Shown: positions 26,549 to 34,358 of the stretch, in pieces
Position numbering within the stretch: the stretch's first letter is position 1
Layout of the letters: each line of letters begins with the position of its first letter
Assembly: GCF_002931055.1 (NCBI RefSeq)
Contig: NZ_PSXX01000001.1
Location: forward strand, 62,001-126,000
Length of the DNA: 64,000 nucleotides
Direction: 5' to 3'
Source: Pseudoclavibacter sp. AY1H1
GTDB taxonomy: Bacteria > Actinomycetota > Actinomycetes > Actinomycetales > Microbacteriaceae
The notes under the pieces: generated by a model
What the model saw: the letters and a program-made list of their open reading frames with translations, nothing else
Told to the model about the DNA's origin: nothing
Databases searched by the model: none
Program-made: the position numbers and the translations under genes

Positions 26549-27949
26549 ATGACCGAGCCTCGCCCGGCAGACAGCCCCGCCGCCGCAGCACCGCAGGTAC
26601 CCCTCACGCGCAACCAGCGCCTCGACCGGCTCCCGTTCACGGGCAGGCACCGGAAGCTGCTCTTCGGCTCCGGCATCGGCTGGGCGCTCGACGCCATGGA
26701 CGTGAGCCTCATCTCGTTCGTGATGGCCGCGCTCGCGGTGCAGTGGAGTCTCGACGCGACGACGCTCTCGTTCATCGCGTCCATCGGTTTCGTCGGGATG
26801 GCGATCGGGGCGAGCCTCGGCGGTCTGCTGGCCGACAAGCTCGGCCGGCGTCAGGTCTTCGCCGCCACGCTGCTCATCTACGGCCTCGCGACGGGAGCCT
26901 CGGCGCTCGCGGCGTCGGTGGCGGCGCTCATCGTGCTCCGCTTCGTCGTCGGCCTCGGGCTCGGGGCCGAGCTCCCCGTCGCGTCCACACTCGTGAGCGA
27001 GTACGCGCCGAAGCGCATCCGCGGCCGAGTCGTCGTGCTGCTCGAGGCCTTCTGGGCCGTGGGCTGGATCGGTGCCGCGCTCATCGGCGCCTTCATCATC
27101 CCGCTGTCCGACGACGGCTGGCGCTGGGCGCTGCTGACGGGTCTGCTGCCCGCGATCTACGCGGTCGTCGTGCGCTTCGGGCTGCCGGAGTCGGTGCGCT
27201 TCCTGGAGAGCAAGGGCAGATACGGGGAGGCCGAACGCGCCGTTCGGCAGTTCGAGGAGTCGGCGGGGGTGGATGCGCCGGAAGCATCGGCCGTCGAGGC
27301 CACGGACCGCGCGCAGGCCGCTGAGCGCGCGAGTGCGGCGTCCGGCGCGCGGCCGGCGCGGTGGCGTGACCTGTGGGCTCCCGCGCTGCGCCGCAGGACG
27401 GCCGCGCTCTGGGCGGTGTGGTTCTGCATCAACCTCAGCTACTACGGCGCGTTCATCTGGATCCCGAGCCTGCTGGTCGGCCAGGGGTTCACGCTCGTGA
27501 AGTCGTTCGAGTTCACGTTGATCATCACGCTCGCGCAGCTGCCTGGCTACGTCGTAGCCGCCTTCCTCATCGAGCGGATCGGCAGGAGGGCGACACTCGC
27601 GATCTTCCTGCTCGGCTCGGCGGGGGCCGCCTTCTGGTTCGGCTTCGCGACCACGGAAGGCACCATCCTGGCCGCAGGAATGTGCCTGTCGTTCTTCAAC
27701 CTCGGCGCCTGGGGTGCCCTGTACGCGATCGGACCCGAGCTCTACCCGACGAGACTGCGGGCATCCGGAACGGGGGCGGCGGCCGGCTTCGGCAGGATCG
27801 CGTCGATCATCGCGCCGCTGCTTGTCCCCGTCATGCTGGCCGCCGGCGGAGGCGTGCTCGTCTTCAGCGTGTTCTCGGCGGCCTTCCTCCTCGCGGCCGC
27901 GGCGGCATTCACCCTTCCCGAGCTCATGGGCACCGAACTCGAGGAGTAG
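26549..27949 (+). CDS. Major facilitator superfamily transporter (NiaP/sugar-porter-like)
   Basis: A 466-residue transporter with about twelve membrane helices and a cytoplasmic central loop rich in Ala and Glu (residues about 235-275). Signatures include FGSGIGWALDAMDVSLISF in helix 1, GGLLADKLGRRQVFA between helices 2 and 3 and the repeat copy LIERIGRRATLAIF in the second half; the PESVRFLESKG segment follows helix 6. This resembles sugar or aromatic acid porters and the nicotinate transporter NiaP. The substrate cannot be told. No clear ribosome-binding site precedes the ATG at 26549. Confidence 0.88.
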   Translation: MTEPRPADSPAAAAPQVPLTRNQRLDRLPFTGRHRKLLFGSGIGWALDAMDVSLISFVMAALAVQWSLDATTLSFIASIGFVGMAIGASLGGLLADKLGRRQVFAATLLIYGLATGASALAASVAALIVLRFVVGLGLGAELPVASTLVSEYAPKRIRGRVVVLLEAFWAVGWIGAALIGAFIIPLSDDGWRWALLTGLLPAIYAVVVRFGLPESVRFLESKGRYGEAERAVRQFEESAGVDAPEASAVEATDRAQAAERASAASGARPARWRDLWAPALRRRTAALWAVWFCINLSYYGAFIWIPSLLVGQGFTLVKSFEFTLIITLAQLPGYVVAAFLIERIGRRATLAIFLLGSAGAAFWFGFATTEGTILAAGMCLSFFNLGAWGALYAIGPELYPTRLRASGTGAAAGFGRIASIIAPLLVPVMLAAGGGVLVFSVFSAAFLLAAAAAFTLPELMGTELEE

Positions 27950-28017
27950 CGCTGCGCGAAGCCCGTGCTCCGTGCGCGGACCGCGCGCGCCGCAGCTCGA
28001 CCGAGGCGGTCGCCGAC

Positions 28018-28023
28018 TAGCCT
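28018..28023 (+). promoter_or_regulatory. -10 element for Rieske-malQ operon
   Basis: TAGCCT ends 6 bases before the GTG at 28030. GGAG within the spacer could alternatively serve as a Shine-Dalgarno sequence. Confidence 0.4.
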
Positions 28024-28029
28024 GGAGCC

Positions 28030-28455
28030 GTGAGCGAACGACAGGATCCTTCACGACGCGGGGTCATACGGGGAAGCGCGGCGGTCGGCGGAGGAATCGC
28101 GACGGCGGCGCTGCTCGCTGCCTGCGGAGGGCCAGACAGCGAAGGCGCTGGCGGTTCCGATACGGCGGCGAGCGGATCCATCCCGCTCACCGAGGTGCCC
28201 GTGGGCGGTGGGGCCATCGTCGCAGCCACCGAGACCGTCATCACGCAGCCGGCGGCTGGCGAGTTCTTCGCCTTCAGCTCGATCTGCACGCATCAGGGCT
28301 GCCCGGTCTCGCAGGTCACCGCTGAGCACATCATCTGTCCATGCCATTCGAGCCACTACGACACGAGGACCGGCGAGCCCGTCTCCGGACCAGCCAACCA
28401 GGCCCTCGCCCCGCGCACCGTCACCGTCACCGAAACTGAGGTCGAATACTCGTGA
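28030..28455 (+). CDS. Rieske [2Fe-2S] protein with Tat/lipoprotein signal
   Basis: A 141-residue exported iron-sulfur protein. The N-terminus has a twin-arginine motif (SRRGVIRG) followed by a hydrophobic segment ending in a lipobox (LLAAC, Cys near residue 32), so it is probably exported folded and lipid-anchored. The Rieske ligands are CTHQGC (Cys, His) and CPCHSSH (Cys, His) near residues 88-113. It is a minimal Rieske domain rather than a cytochrome bc complex subunit. Electron partners are unknown. Its stop overlaps malQ (GTGA), an unexpected pairing. Confidence 0.9.
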   Translation: MSERQDPSRRGVIRGSAAVGGGIATAALLAACGGPDSEGAGGSDTAASGSIPLTEVPVGGGAIVAATETVITQPAAGEFFAFSSICTHQGCPVSQVTAEHIICPCHSSHYDTRTGEPVSGPANQALAPRTVTVTETEVEYS

Positions 28456-30590
28456 GCATCACCAACATCGAGGCGATCCGCGACCTCGCGTCGAACGCCG
28501 GCCTGGAAGTCGAGTACTGGGGCTGGCGGGGCGAGAAGGAGCAGGTGTCGCCGGAGACGTTGGCGGCGGTGCTCGATGCGCTCGGGCTGTCGGCGAACAC
28601 CGATGACGAGGTGGCCGCATCGACCGTCGCCTTCGAGGAGCGTCCGTGGCGGCGCACGGTGCCCGCCTGCACGACCGTGCGCGCGGGGAGTTCCGCGAGC
28701 GTCTTCATCCACGTGCCGCACGGCAGCGCCGTCACCGCAGAGGTTCGGCTCGAGGATGGCACCGTCCGCCAGCTCGAGCAGCTCGACAACTGGGTCGACC
28801 CGCGCAGCATCGACGGCGCGCTCGTCGGGCGAGCCACGTTCGCCGTGCCGACCGACCTGCCGACGGGCTGGCACTCGATCGCCGCCAGCGTCGGCGAGGG
28901 AGCAGCCGCCGTGGAGGAGGCGGACTCGGGCACGCTCATCGTCGTGCCGACGACCACGCCATGGCCCGAGCAGCGCTCCTGGGGACTGTTCACGCAGCTG
29001 TACCAGCTGCGCTCCTCCACGTCCTGGGGCATCGGCGACCTCCGCGATCTCTCGGTGCTGACCGCCTGGGGAGCTGAGCGCGATGCCGACTTCGTGCTCG
29101 TCAACCCGTTGAACGCGAACCCTCCGGTCTCACCACTCGAGCCGTCCCCGTACCTGCCGACCTCGAGGCAGTTCGTCGACCCCCTCATCCTCAACATCGA
29201 CTGGGCTGCCGTCTTCGTCGCGGAGCGCACGCCGCTCCCAGCCTCGACGATCGAGCTCCTCTCGGGGCTCGCAGCCGCGGCCATCGTCGGGAACGGCATC
29301 GACACGATCGACCGCGACGAGGCCTGGGCGCTGAAGGAACCCGCTCTGCGCGCGCTCTTCGAGGCCTGGCGGTCGGCGAACGTGGTCGACGACGAATTCG
29401 AGGACTTCCGACGAGCCTCGGGTGAGCCACTCGAGCGGTTCGGCGTCTTCTGCGCCATCTCGAGCGTGCACGGCCGCGACTCCCGCGAGTGGCCGCGCGA
29501 GCTGGCGACGGCCAACGGAGCCGAGGTGCTCCCGTTCGCCATCGCGCACGCCGAGGACACCGAGTTCCATGTGTGGCTCCAGTGCCTCCTCGAGGTGCAG
29601 GCGAGGAGGGTGCAGTCCGAGGCCAGGGCCGCCGGGATGTCGCTGGGAGTCGTGCATGACCTCCCCGTCGGCGTGCATGCCGGTGGCGCTGACGCCTGGT
29701 CGTTCGGTGCGGCGATGGCCCGTGGCGTGACGGTCGGGGTACCTGCCGACCAGTACAACCAGTTCGGTCAGAACTGGTCCCAGCCGCCGTGGCGCCCAGA
29801 CATGCTCGCCGAGCTCGGCTACGCGCCGTACCGGGACATGCTCCGCGCCGTCTTCCGCAACGCGGGCGCCGTCCGCATCGACCACATCCTTGGCTTCTTC
29901 CGCCTCTGGTGGATCCCGGAGGGGAACACCGCGAAGGACGGCTGCTTCGTGCGCACCGACGCGGAGGCGATGCTCGGCATCCTCGCGCTCGAGGCCGAGC
30001 GCGCCGGCGCCGTCGTGATCGGTGAGGACCTCGGCACGGTGCCACCCGAGGCTCGGGATGCACTGGCTGAGCGGGGCATGCTCGGCGCCTCGGTGCTCTG
30101 GTTCGAGTGGGAAGAAGACGGTGTCCCACTCGCCGCCGAGGACTACCGGCGCGCCTGCCTGGCGACGGTGACGACACATGATCTGCCGCCGACGGCCGGG
30201 TTCCTGGCCCTCGAGCATCTTGACGTTCGCGAGCGCCTCGGCCTCCTCGAGGGCTCCGTCGAAGAGGCGAGGGCCGAGGAGACCGAGACGATCTCGAAGG
30301 TCGTGGACCGCCTCCGGACGGCGGGTCTGGTGGGGGAGGAGCCCTCCAACGAGGATCTCGTCGTCGCGCTCCACGAGTACCTGGCGGCCTCCTCGGCGCA
30401 GCTCTTCGGGGTCGGGGTCTCCGATCTTGCCGGTGACCGCCGCGGCGTGAACCAGCCGGGCACGGCCGACGAGTATCCGAACTGGCGTGTCCCGATGACG
30501 GATGCGAGTGGTCGTCTGGTGCTGCTCGAGGAGCTGCTCGCCTCGCCGCTGGCGGCGAGGATCGCGGCCTCCTCGGCCAGATCTGAGTGA
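28452..30590 (+). CDS. malQ: 4-alpha-glucanotransferase (amylomaltase)
   Basis: A 712-residue GH77 enzyme that transfers glucan segments between maltodextrins in glycogen and maltose metabolism. An N-terminal domain of about 160 residues common in actinobacteria precedes the barrel, which begins with SWGLFTQLYQLRS. Catalytic motifs are VRIDHILGFFRLWWIP (nucleophile Asp), VIGEDLGTVPPE (acid/base Glu) and THDLPPTAGF (third Asp). The GTG at 28452 overlaps the Rieske stop by 4 bases, and the following lipoprotein start overlaps its own stop by one base, so the three genes form a tight operon. Confidence 0.95.
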   Translation: MSITNIEAIRDLASNAGLEVEYWGWRGEKEQVSPETLAAVLDALGLSANTDDEVAASTVAFEERPWRRTVPACTTVRAGSSASVFIHVPHGSAVTAEVRLEDGTVRQLEQLDNWVDPRSIDGALVGRATFAVPTDLPTGWHSIAASVGEGAAAVEEADSGTLIVVPTTTPWPEQRSWGLFTQLYQLRSSTSWGIGDLRDLSVLTAWGAERDADFVLVNPLNANPPVSPLEPSPYLPTSRQFVDPLILNIDWAAVFVAERTPLPASTIELLSGLAAAAIVGNGIDTIDRDEAWALKEPALRALFEAWRSANVVDDEFEDFRRASGEPLERFGVFCAISSVHGRDSREWPRELATANGAEVLPFAIAHAEDTEFHVWLQCLLEVQARRVQSEARAAGMSLGVVHDLPVGVHAGGADAWSFGAAMARGVTVGVPADQYNQFGQNWSQPPWRPDMLAELGYAPYRDMLRAVFRNAGAVRIDHILGFFRLWWIPEGNTAKDGCFVRTDAEAMLGILALEAERAGAVVIGEDLGTVPPEARDALAERGMLGASVLWFEWEEDGVPLAAEDYRRACLATVTTHDLPPTAGFLALEHLDVRERLGLLEGSVEEARAEETETISKVVDRLRTAGLVGEEPSNEDLVVALHEYLAASSAQLFGVGVSDLAGDRRGVNQPGTADEYPNWRVPMTDASGRLVLLEELLASPLAARIAASSARSE

Positions 30591-31279
30591 TGTCCATGAG
30601 GCGCGTCGACCGCTGGCGGTCCCGGCGGGGTCGGGGCGTCCTCCTGGTCGGGGCGCTCGGCATCCTGCTGCTGCTCTCCGCCTGCTCGCCGGCGTGGCCC
30701 GAGCCCTCTCCCGGCCCGGCTGAGGCGGTCGACGTGATCGCCACCCCGGGGGCGACGCCGGTTCCCACGGCCACTTCGAGCCCCGTGAACGTGCAGGTCG
30801 TGGCGGCGCCGCGCGTGGCCGAGAACGAGAACCCTAAGCCGGTCGACGGCGAGCTGCGCTTCACCCGTGGGCAGTGGGCGACCGTCCTCGGCGCGAGCGG
30901 AGAGCCCGTCGGCCGCTTCACGGTGATGGGGGTCTCCTTCGGCGTGAAATGCCTCGCTGCGGACGCGCCGAAGGCGAAGGGGAGCTACGTGGCCATCCAG
31001 CTGCAGGTCGAAGGCTACGGCGCGTTGGGGGCAGAGCATGACGGCGGGGGCTACGGGCCCGTCTTCGGGTTGAACGACCTGCAGCTCCTCGAGCAGAACT
31101 CCGAGTCGCGTCTCGGCGGTTCCATCGCCGAGGACTGCATGGACGGCTCGGTGGAGCAGCGCGAGTACGGGGTCGGCACGGAGTCCGGCTACCTCGTCTT
31201 CGACGTGCCCAAGAAGAAGTTCGACGTCGTCTGGGAGTACGGCGAGCAGACATTCCGCTACGTCAACCTCATGCAGTGA
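30590..31279 (+). CDS. Predicted lipoprotein of unknown function
   Basis: A 229-residue secreted lipoprotein. A basic N-terminus (MRRVDRWRSRRGRG) precedes a hydrophobic stretch ending in lipobox LLSAC at about residue 31, then a Pro/Thr/Ala-rich linker to about residue 75 and a globular domain with two further cysteines (KCLAAD, EDCMDG) that could form a disulfide outside the cell. The ATG at 30590 shares a base with the malQ stop (TGATG); a GTG at 30587 is an alternative. It closes the Rieske-malQ operon. I recognise no family. Confidence 0.75.
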   Translation: MSMRRVDRWRSRRGRGVLLVGALGILLLLSACSPAWPEPSPGPAEAVDVIATPGATPVPTATSSPVNVQVVAAPRVAENENPKPVDGELRFTRGQWATVLGASGEPVGRFTVMGVSFGVKCLAADAPKAKGSYVAIQLQVEGYGALGAEHDGGGYGPVFGLNDLQLLEQNSESRLGGSIAEDCMDGSVEQREYGVGTESGYLVFDVPKKKFDVVWEYGEQTFRYVNLMQ

Positions 31280-31281
31280 CG

Positions 31282-31303
31282 CCCCTCGTGCTCTGACGAG
31301 GGG
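31282..31303. terminator. Terminator between lipoprotein and CPBP genes
   Basis: A perfect 8-base-pair GC-rich stem (31282-31289 with 31296-31303) and 6-base loop lies directly after the lipoprotein stop codon, between convergent genes. Confidence 0.55.
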
Positions 31304-31340
31304 ACGCAGGGGATGCCTGCGAATCGCTTCAACCGCGGGC

Positions 31341-32147
31341 TCAGGTGAAGAGCTGGGGGAGGAGTGCCGCCGCCAGGGGATAGCCGAGGAACGAGACGGC
31401 ATCGAGGATGAAGTGGGCGACCACGAGCCCGCCCACGCGCCCCCTGCGCAGGAACCACCACGAGAACAGCGCGCCCATGGCGACGTTCCCGATGGCCATT
31501 CCCGGCCCCTGGTACAGGTGGTAGGAACCGCGCAGCAGCGAAGAGGCGACGATGATCTGCCACGTCGCCCACCCGAGTTCACGCAGTCTCGTCACGAGAT
31601 AGCCGACGACGACGACCTCCTCGAGCAGTGCCGCTCGCAGCGCGGCGAGCAGCAGCAGGATCACGGTCCACCAGGTGATCTCCTGGGCGCTCGCCTCGAC
31701 CGAGAGCGTGAGGCCGAGGGCCCGCGTCGCCAGGTAGAACAAGATGCCGGGGATGCCGATGCAGGCGGCGAGCAGGAGACCATGGCCCACGTCGCGGACC
31801 GGCTGGCGCGCATCCAGACCGAGCCTCCGGAAGCCGGAGACCGTGGGTGTCCAGAGCAGCCAGATAACGAGCGCCACGGGGACGAGGTCGGTCGCGACGC
31901 TCATGAGCTGCAGGAGCGCGTCGAAGAGCGGCCTGGCGTCGCGGGAGGCGTTCAGCGTGGTGGTCTGGTCGGCGATGGCTGTGTCGCGGGTGGCCCGCTC
32001 GGCGAGCGAGATGATGGCGTAGAGGCTGGACGGGAGGATCGCCAGCGCGAGGACGATCCAGATCTCCCAGCGCGTGCGGATGCGCGCGGAACGGTCCAGG
32101 AGTGGGGGACCTTCACTGACCGTGACGTCAATGCGCGAATGTGACAT
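31341..32147 (-). CDS. CPBP family intramembrane protein (Abi/CAAX protease-like)
   Basis: A 268-residue membrane protein with about eight hydrophobic helices. Motif 1 reads EEVVVVGYL where active family members have EExxxR, so the arginine position is Val; the two histidine motifs, SYHLYQG and HFILD, are present. This family includes CAAX proteases and bacteriocin self-immunity proteins; activity of this variant is uncertain. The ATG at 32147 follows TAGACT by 6 bases. It is a single gene convergent with the malQ operon. Confidence 0.85.
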   Translation of the reverse strand: MSHSRIDVTVSEGPPLLDRSARIRTRWEIWIVLALAILPSSLYAIISLAERATRDTAIADQTTTLNASRDARPLFDALLQLMSVATDLVPVALVIWLLWTPTVSGFRRLGLDARQPVRDVGHGLLLAACIGIPGILFYLATRALGLTLSVEASAQEITWWTVILLLLAALRAALLEEVVVVGYLVTRLRELGWATWQIIVASSLLRGSYHLYQGPGMAIGNVAMGALFSWWFLRRGRVGGLVVAHFILDAVSFLGYPLAAALLPQLFT

Positions 32148-32153
32148 GTCGGC

Positions 32154-32159
32154 AGTCTA
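32154..32159 (-). promoter_or_regulatory. -10 element for CPBP gene
   Basis: TAGACT on the minus strand ends 6 bases before the ATG at 32147, fitting a leaderless transcript. Confidence 0.5.
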
Positions 32160-32336
32160 CGAACGCCGACGGGCTTGTGTGAGATGAACAAGACCCGTTT
32201 CGTGTGCGTAACAATCTTCTGAATTGGCAAGAGGGCGCGCGCGCGGGGGCGTAGGTTCAACGGGTATTTGTCGAGAATTCACAGAGTCCGTGGATCTTCG
32301 ACGCTCACACCCCCATGTTTCCCCCAAGGAGGTCCT

Positions 32337-34205
32337 ATGAGGACATCACGAGTTATCGCCACGGGAGCCATCGTCGCCACAAGCGCGTTGGTGCTCGCTG
32401 GCTGCTCCGCCCCGAACCGCGATCCGGAGATCGTCGGTGGCTCCGCCATCACGGTTGCCTGGAACGATCCGTTCTTCGCGTTCAACGTCAACACCTCGGC
32501 CAACAACGCCGCGGCGAACGCCAACATCGTCCACGTCACGTCGGACGGCTTCATCGACTACGACCCGACCCCTGAGCTCGTGGAGAACACCGAGTTCGGC
32601 ACGGTCGAAGAGGTCTCGAGCGACCCGCTCACCATCAAGTACACGGTCAACGACGCGGTGACCTGGAGCGACGGGACGCCGTTCGACGGCGCCGACCTGC
32701 TCCTCACCTGGGCTGCCAACACGACGCACCGTTCCGCCGGCGAGGTCCCAGAGGCCGAGTACGACGACGAGGGCAACGTCACCAACCAGGACGCGATCGA
32801 CGCGGCCGCAGACGCTGGCGTCTACTGGGGAACCGACCCGGCTCCCGGCCTCCAGCTCGATCTCGCCTCGGCAGTTCCGACGCTGGCCGACGACAACAAG
32901 TCGTTCACGGTCGTCTACGACCAGCCGTACGCCGACTGGAAGACCATGTTCGCGCCGGACACGACGGCGATCTCGGCACACGGCACCGTCCAGCTCGCCT
33001 ACCCGGGTGAGTACGACGACGCGCAGGCCGCCAAGGATGCCTTCATCACGGCCGTCAACGACAACGACACCGCTTTCCTCGGCAAGGTCGCGTCCGAGTA
33101 CCGCACGGGCTACGACTACACCTCGATGCCAGAGGAGCCGCAGAAGACGCTCTCCAACGGCCCGTACACGATCACGGATCTCGTCGAGAACCAGTACGTG
33201 ACGCTCACGGCCCGCGAGGACTACACGTGGGGCCCGCTGCCGCACTACGAGACCATCACGATCCGCTTCATCCCGGACCCGCAGGCACAGGTGCAGGCGC
33301 TCCAGAACGGTGAAGTCCAGATCGTCTCCGGCCAGCCGACGACCGACCTCCTGCAGCAGCTCGAGGCCACCGAGGGCATCGAGTGGGAGTCCTCGCTCGA
33401 GGGCACCTACGAGCACGTCGACCTCCAGGTCGCCAACGGCGGCGTCTTCGACCCCGCAACCTACGGCGGCGACGAGGCCAAGGCCCAGCAGATCCGCGAG
33501 GCCTTCCTGCTCACGATCCCGCGCCAGGAGATCGTCGAGAAGCTCATCACGCCGATCGCACCGGATGCGACCACCCGCGACTCGCTCGTGTTCCTCCCCG
33601 GAGCCGACGGCTACGAGGATTCCGTCGCCGCCAGCGGCGTCGACCGCTACTCGGGCGACGACGCGGCCATCGAAGAGGCCAAGGGCCTCCTCGCGCAGGC
33701 CGGCGTTGCCAACCCGTCCGTCCGCTTCATGACGGCATCGTCGAACCCGCGCCGCCAGCAGGAGCTGCAGCTCATCAAGGCCTCGGCTGAGAAGGCCGGC
33801 TTCACGATCGTCGACGCGAGCGCCGAGGACTGGTCCACCGTGCTCACGACGCAGACCGACGCCTACGACGCAGCCCTCTTCGGATGGCAGTCCGAGGGTC
33901 TCGGTGTCGGCGAGCCGTCCCCGAACTACATCACGGGCGGCATCAACAACTACTACGGCTGGAGCGACCCCGAGCTCGACCAGATCCTCAAGGACGTCGA
34001 GGTCACCCTCGACCCGGCTGAGGCTCAGGGCAAGCTCGTCGACGCCGAGAAGATCATCATGGACAAGTCCTGGTCCGTGCCGATCTTCCAGTTCCCCGGC
34101 GTGGTCGCCTGGAGCGACCAGGTCGCGAACGTCAAGCCCGGATTCCTCTCCCCGCAGTACTTCTGGAACGCCTGGGAGTGGGCACCCGTGGAAGCCGCTG
34201 AGTAG
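32337..34205 (+). CDS. ABC transporter substrate-binding lipoprotein (peptide/nickel, family 5)
   Basis: A 622-residue extracytoplasmic binding protein. The signal peptide ends in lipobox VLAGC near residue 23. The body has family 5 features: ITVAWNDPFFAFNVN, VTWSDGTPFDGADLLLTW and NGPYTITDLVENQYVTLTA. It should capture peptides and pass them to the permeases downstream. A strong AAGGAGGT precedes the ATG. Position next to typA recalls M. tuberculosis LpqW (Rv1166), a binding-protein relative recruited for cell-envelope regulation; a transport role is more likely here because permeases and ATPase are present. A strong hairpin follows the gene. Confidence 0.93.
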   Translation: MRTSRVIATGAIVATSALVLAGCSAPNRDPEIVGGSAITVAWNDPFFAFNVNTSANNAAANANIVHVTSDGFIDYDPTPELVENTEFGTVEEVSSDPLTIKYTVNDAVTWSDGTPFDGADLLLTWAANTTHRSAGEVPEAEYDDEGNVTNQDAIDAAADAGVYWGTDPAPGLQLDLASAVPTLADDNKSFTVVYDQPYADWKTMFAPDTTAISAHGTVQLAYPGEYDDAQAAKDAFITAVNDNDTAFLGKVASEYRTGYDYTSMPEEPQKTLSNGPYTITDLVENQYVTLTAREDYTWGPLPHYETITIRFIPDPQAQVQALQNGEVQIVSGQPTTDLLQQLEATEGIEWESSLEGTYEHVDLQVANGGVFDPATYGGDEAKAQQIREAFLLTIPRQEIVEKLITPIAPDATTRDSLVFLPGADGYEDSVAASGVDRYSGDDAAIEEAKGLLAQAGVANPSVRFMTASSNPRRQQELQLIKASAEKAGFTIVDASAEDWSTVLTTQTDAYDAALFGWQSEGLGVGEPSPNYITGGINNYYGWSDPELDQILKDVEVTLDPAEAQGKLVDAEKIIMDKSWSVPIFQFPGVVAWSDQVANVKPGFLSPQYFWNAWEWAPVEAAE

Positions 34206-34232
34206 TCACACCAGCGTCGAGCTCTCGACGCG

Positions 34233-34251
34233 CTGACCGCCGCGCGGTCAG
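34233..34251 (+). terminator. Small hairpin after binding-protein gene
   Basis: A perfect 8-base-pair stem (34233-34240 with 34244-34251) around a 3-base loop, about 30 bases after the stop codon. It may stabilise the 3' end of the binding-protein message. Confidence 0.45.
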
Positions 34252-34261
34252 ACCAAGCGAC

Positions 34262-34302
34262 GGCGGGAGTACCGTAGTCTTCTCGACTGCGGGACTCCCG
34301 CC
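34262..34302 (+). terminator. Intra-operon hairpin (partial terminator) between binding protein and permease
   Basis: Arms 34262-34270 and 34294-34302 pair perfectly over 9 bases; after one mismatch a further 8 base pairs (one G-T) form inside, leaving a 5-base loop. In transporter operons such hairpins lower permease expression relative to the binding protein; that role is inferred. Confidence 0.65.
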
Positions 34303-34358
34303 TCGTCTGTTCGCGGCCACACCCCGGCCGAATGCCTCCTCCAGAACAGGACACCTCT

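Noticed and set aside
13534-31340. Accessory block considered as a genomic island or prophage
   Set aside because: No integrase, transposase, tRNA target or flanking direct repeats are visible, and base composition looks like the rest of the window.
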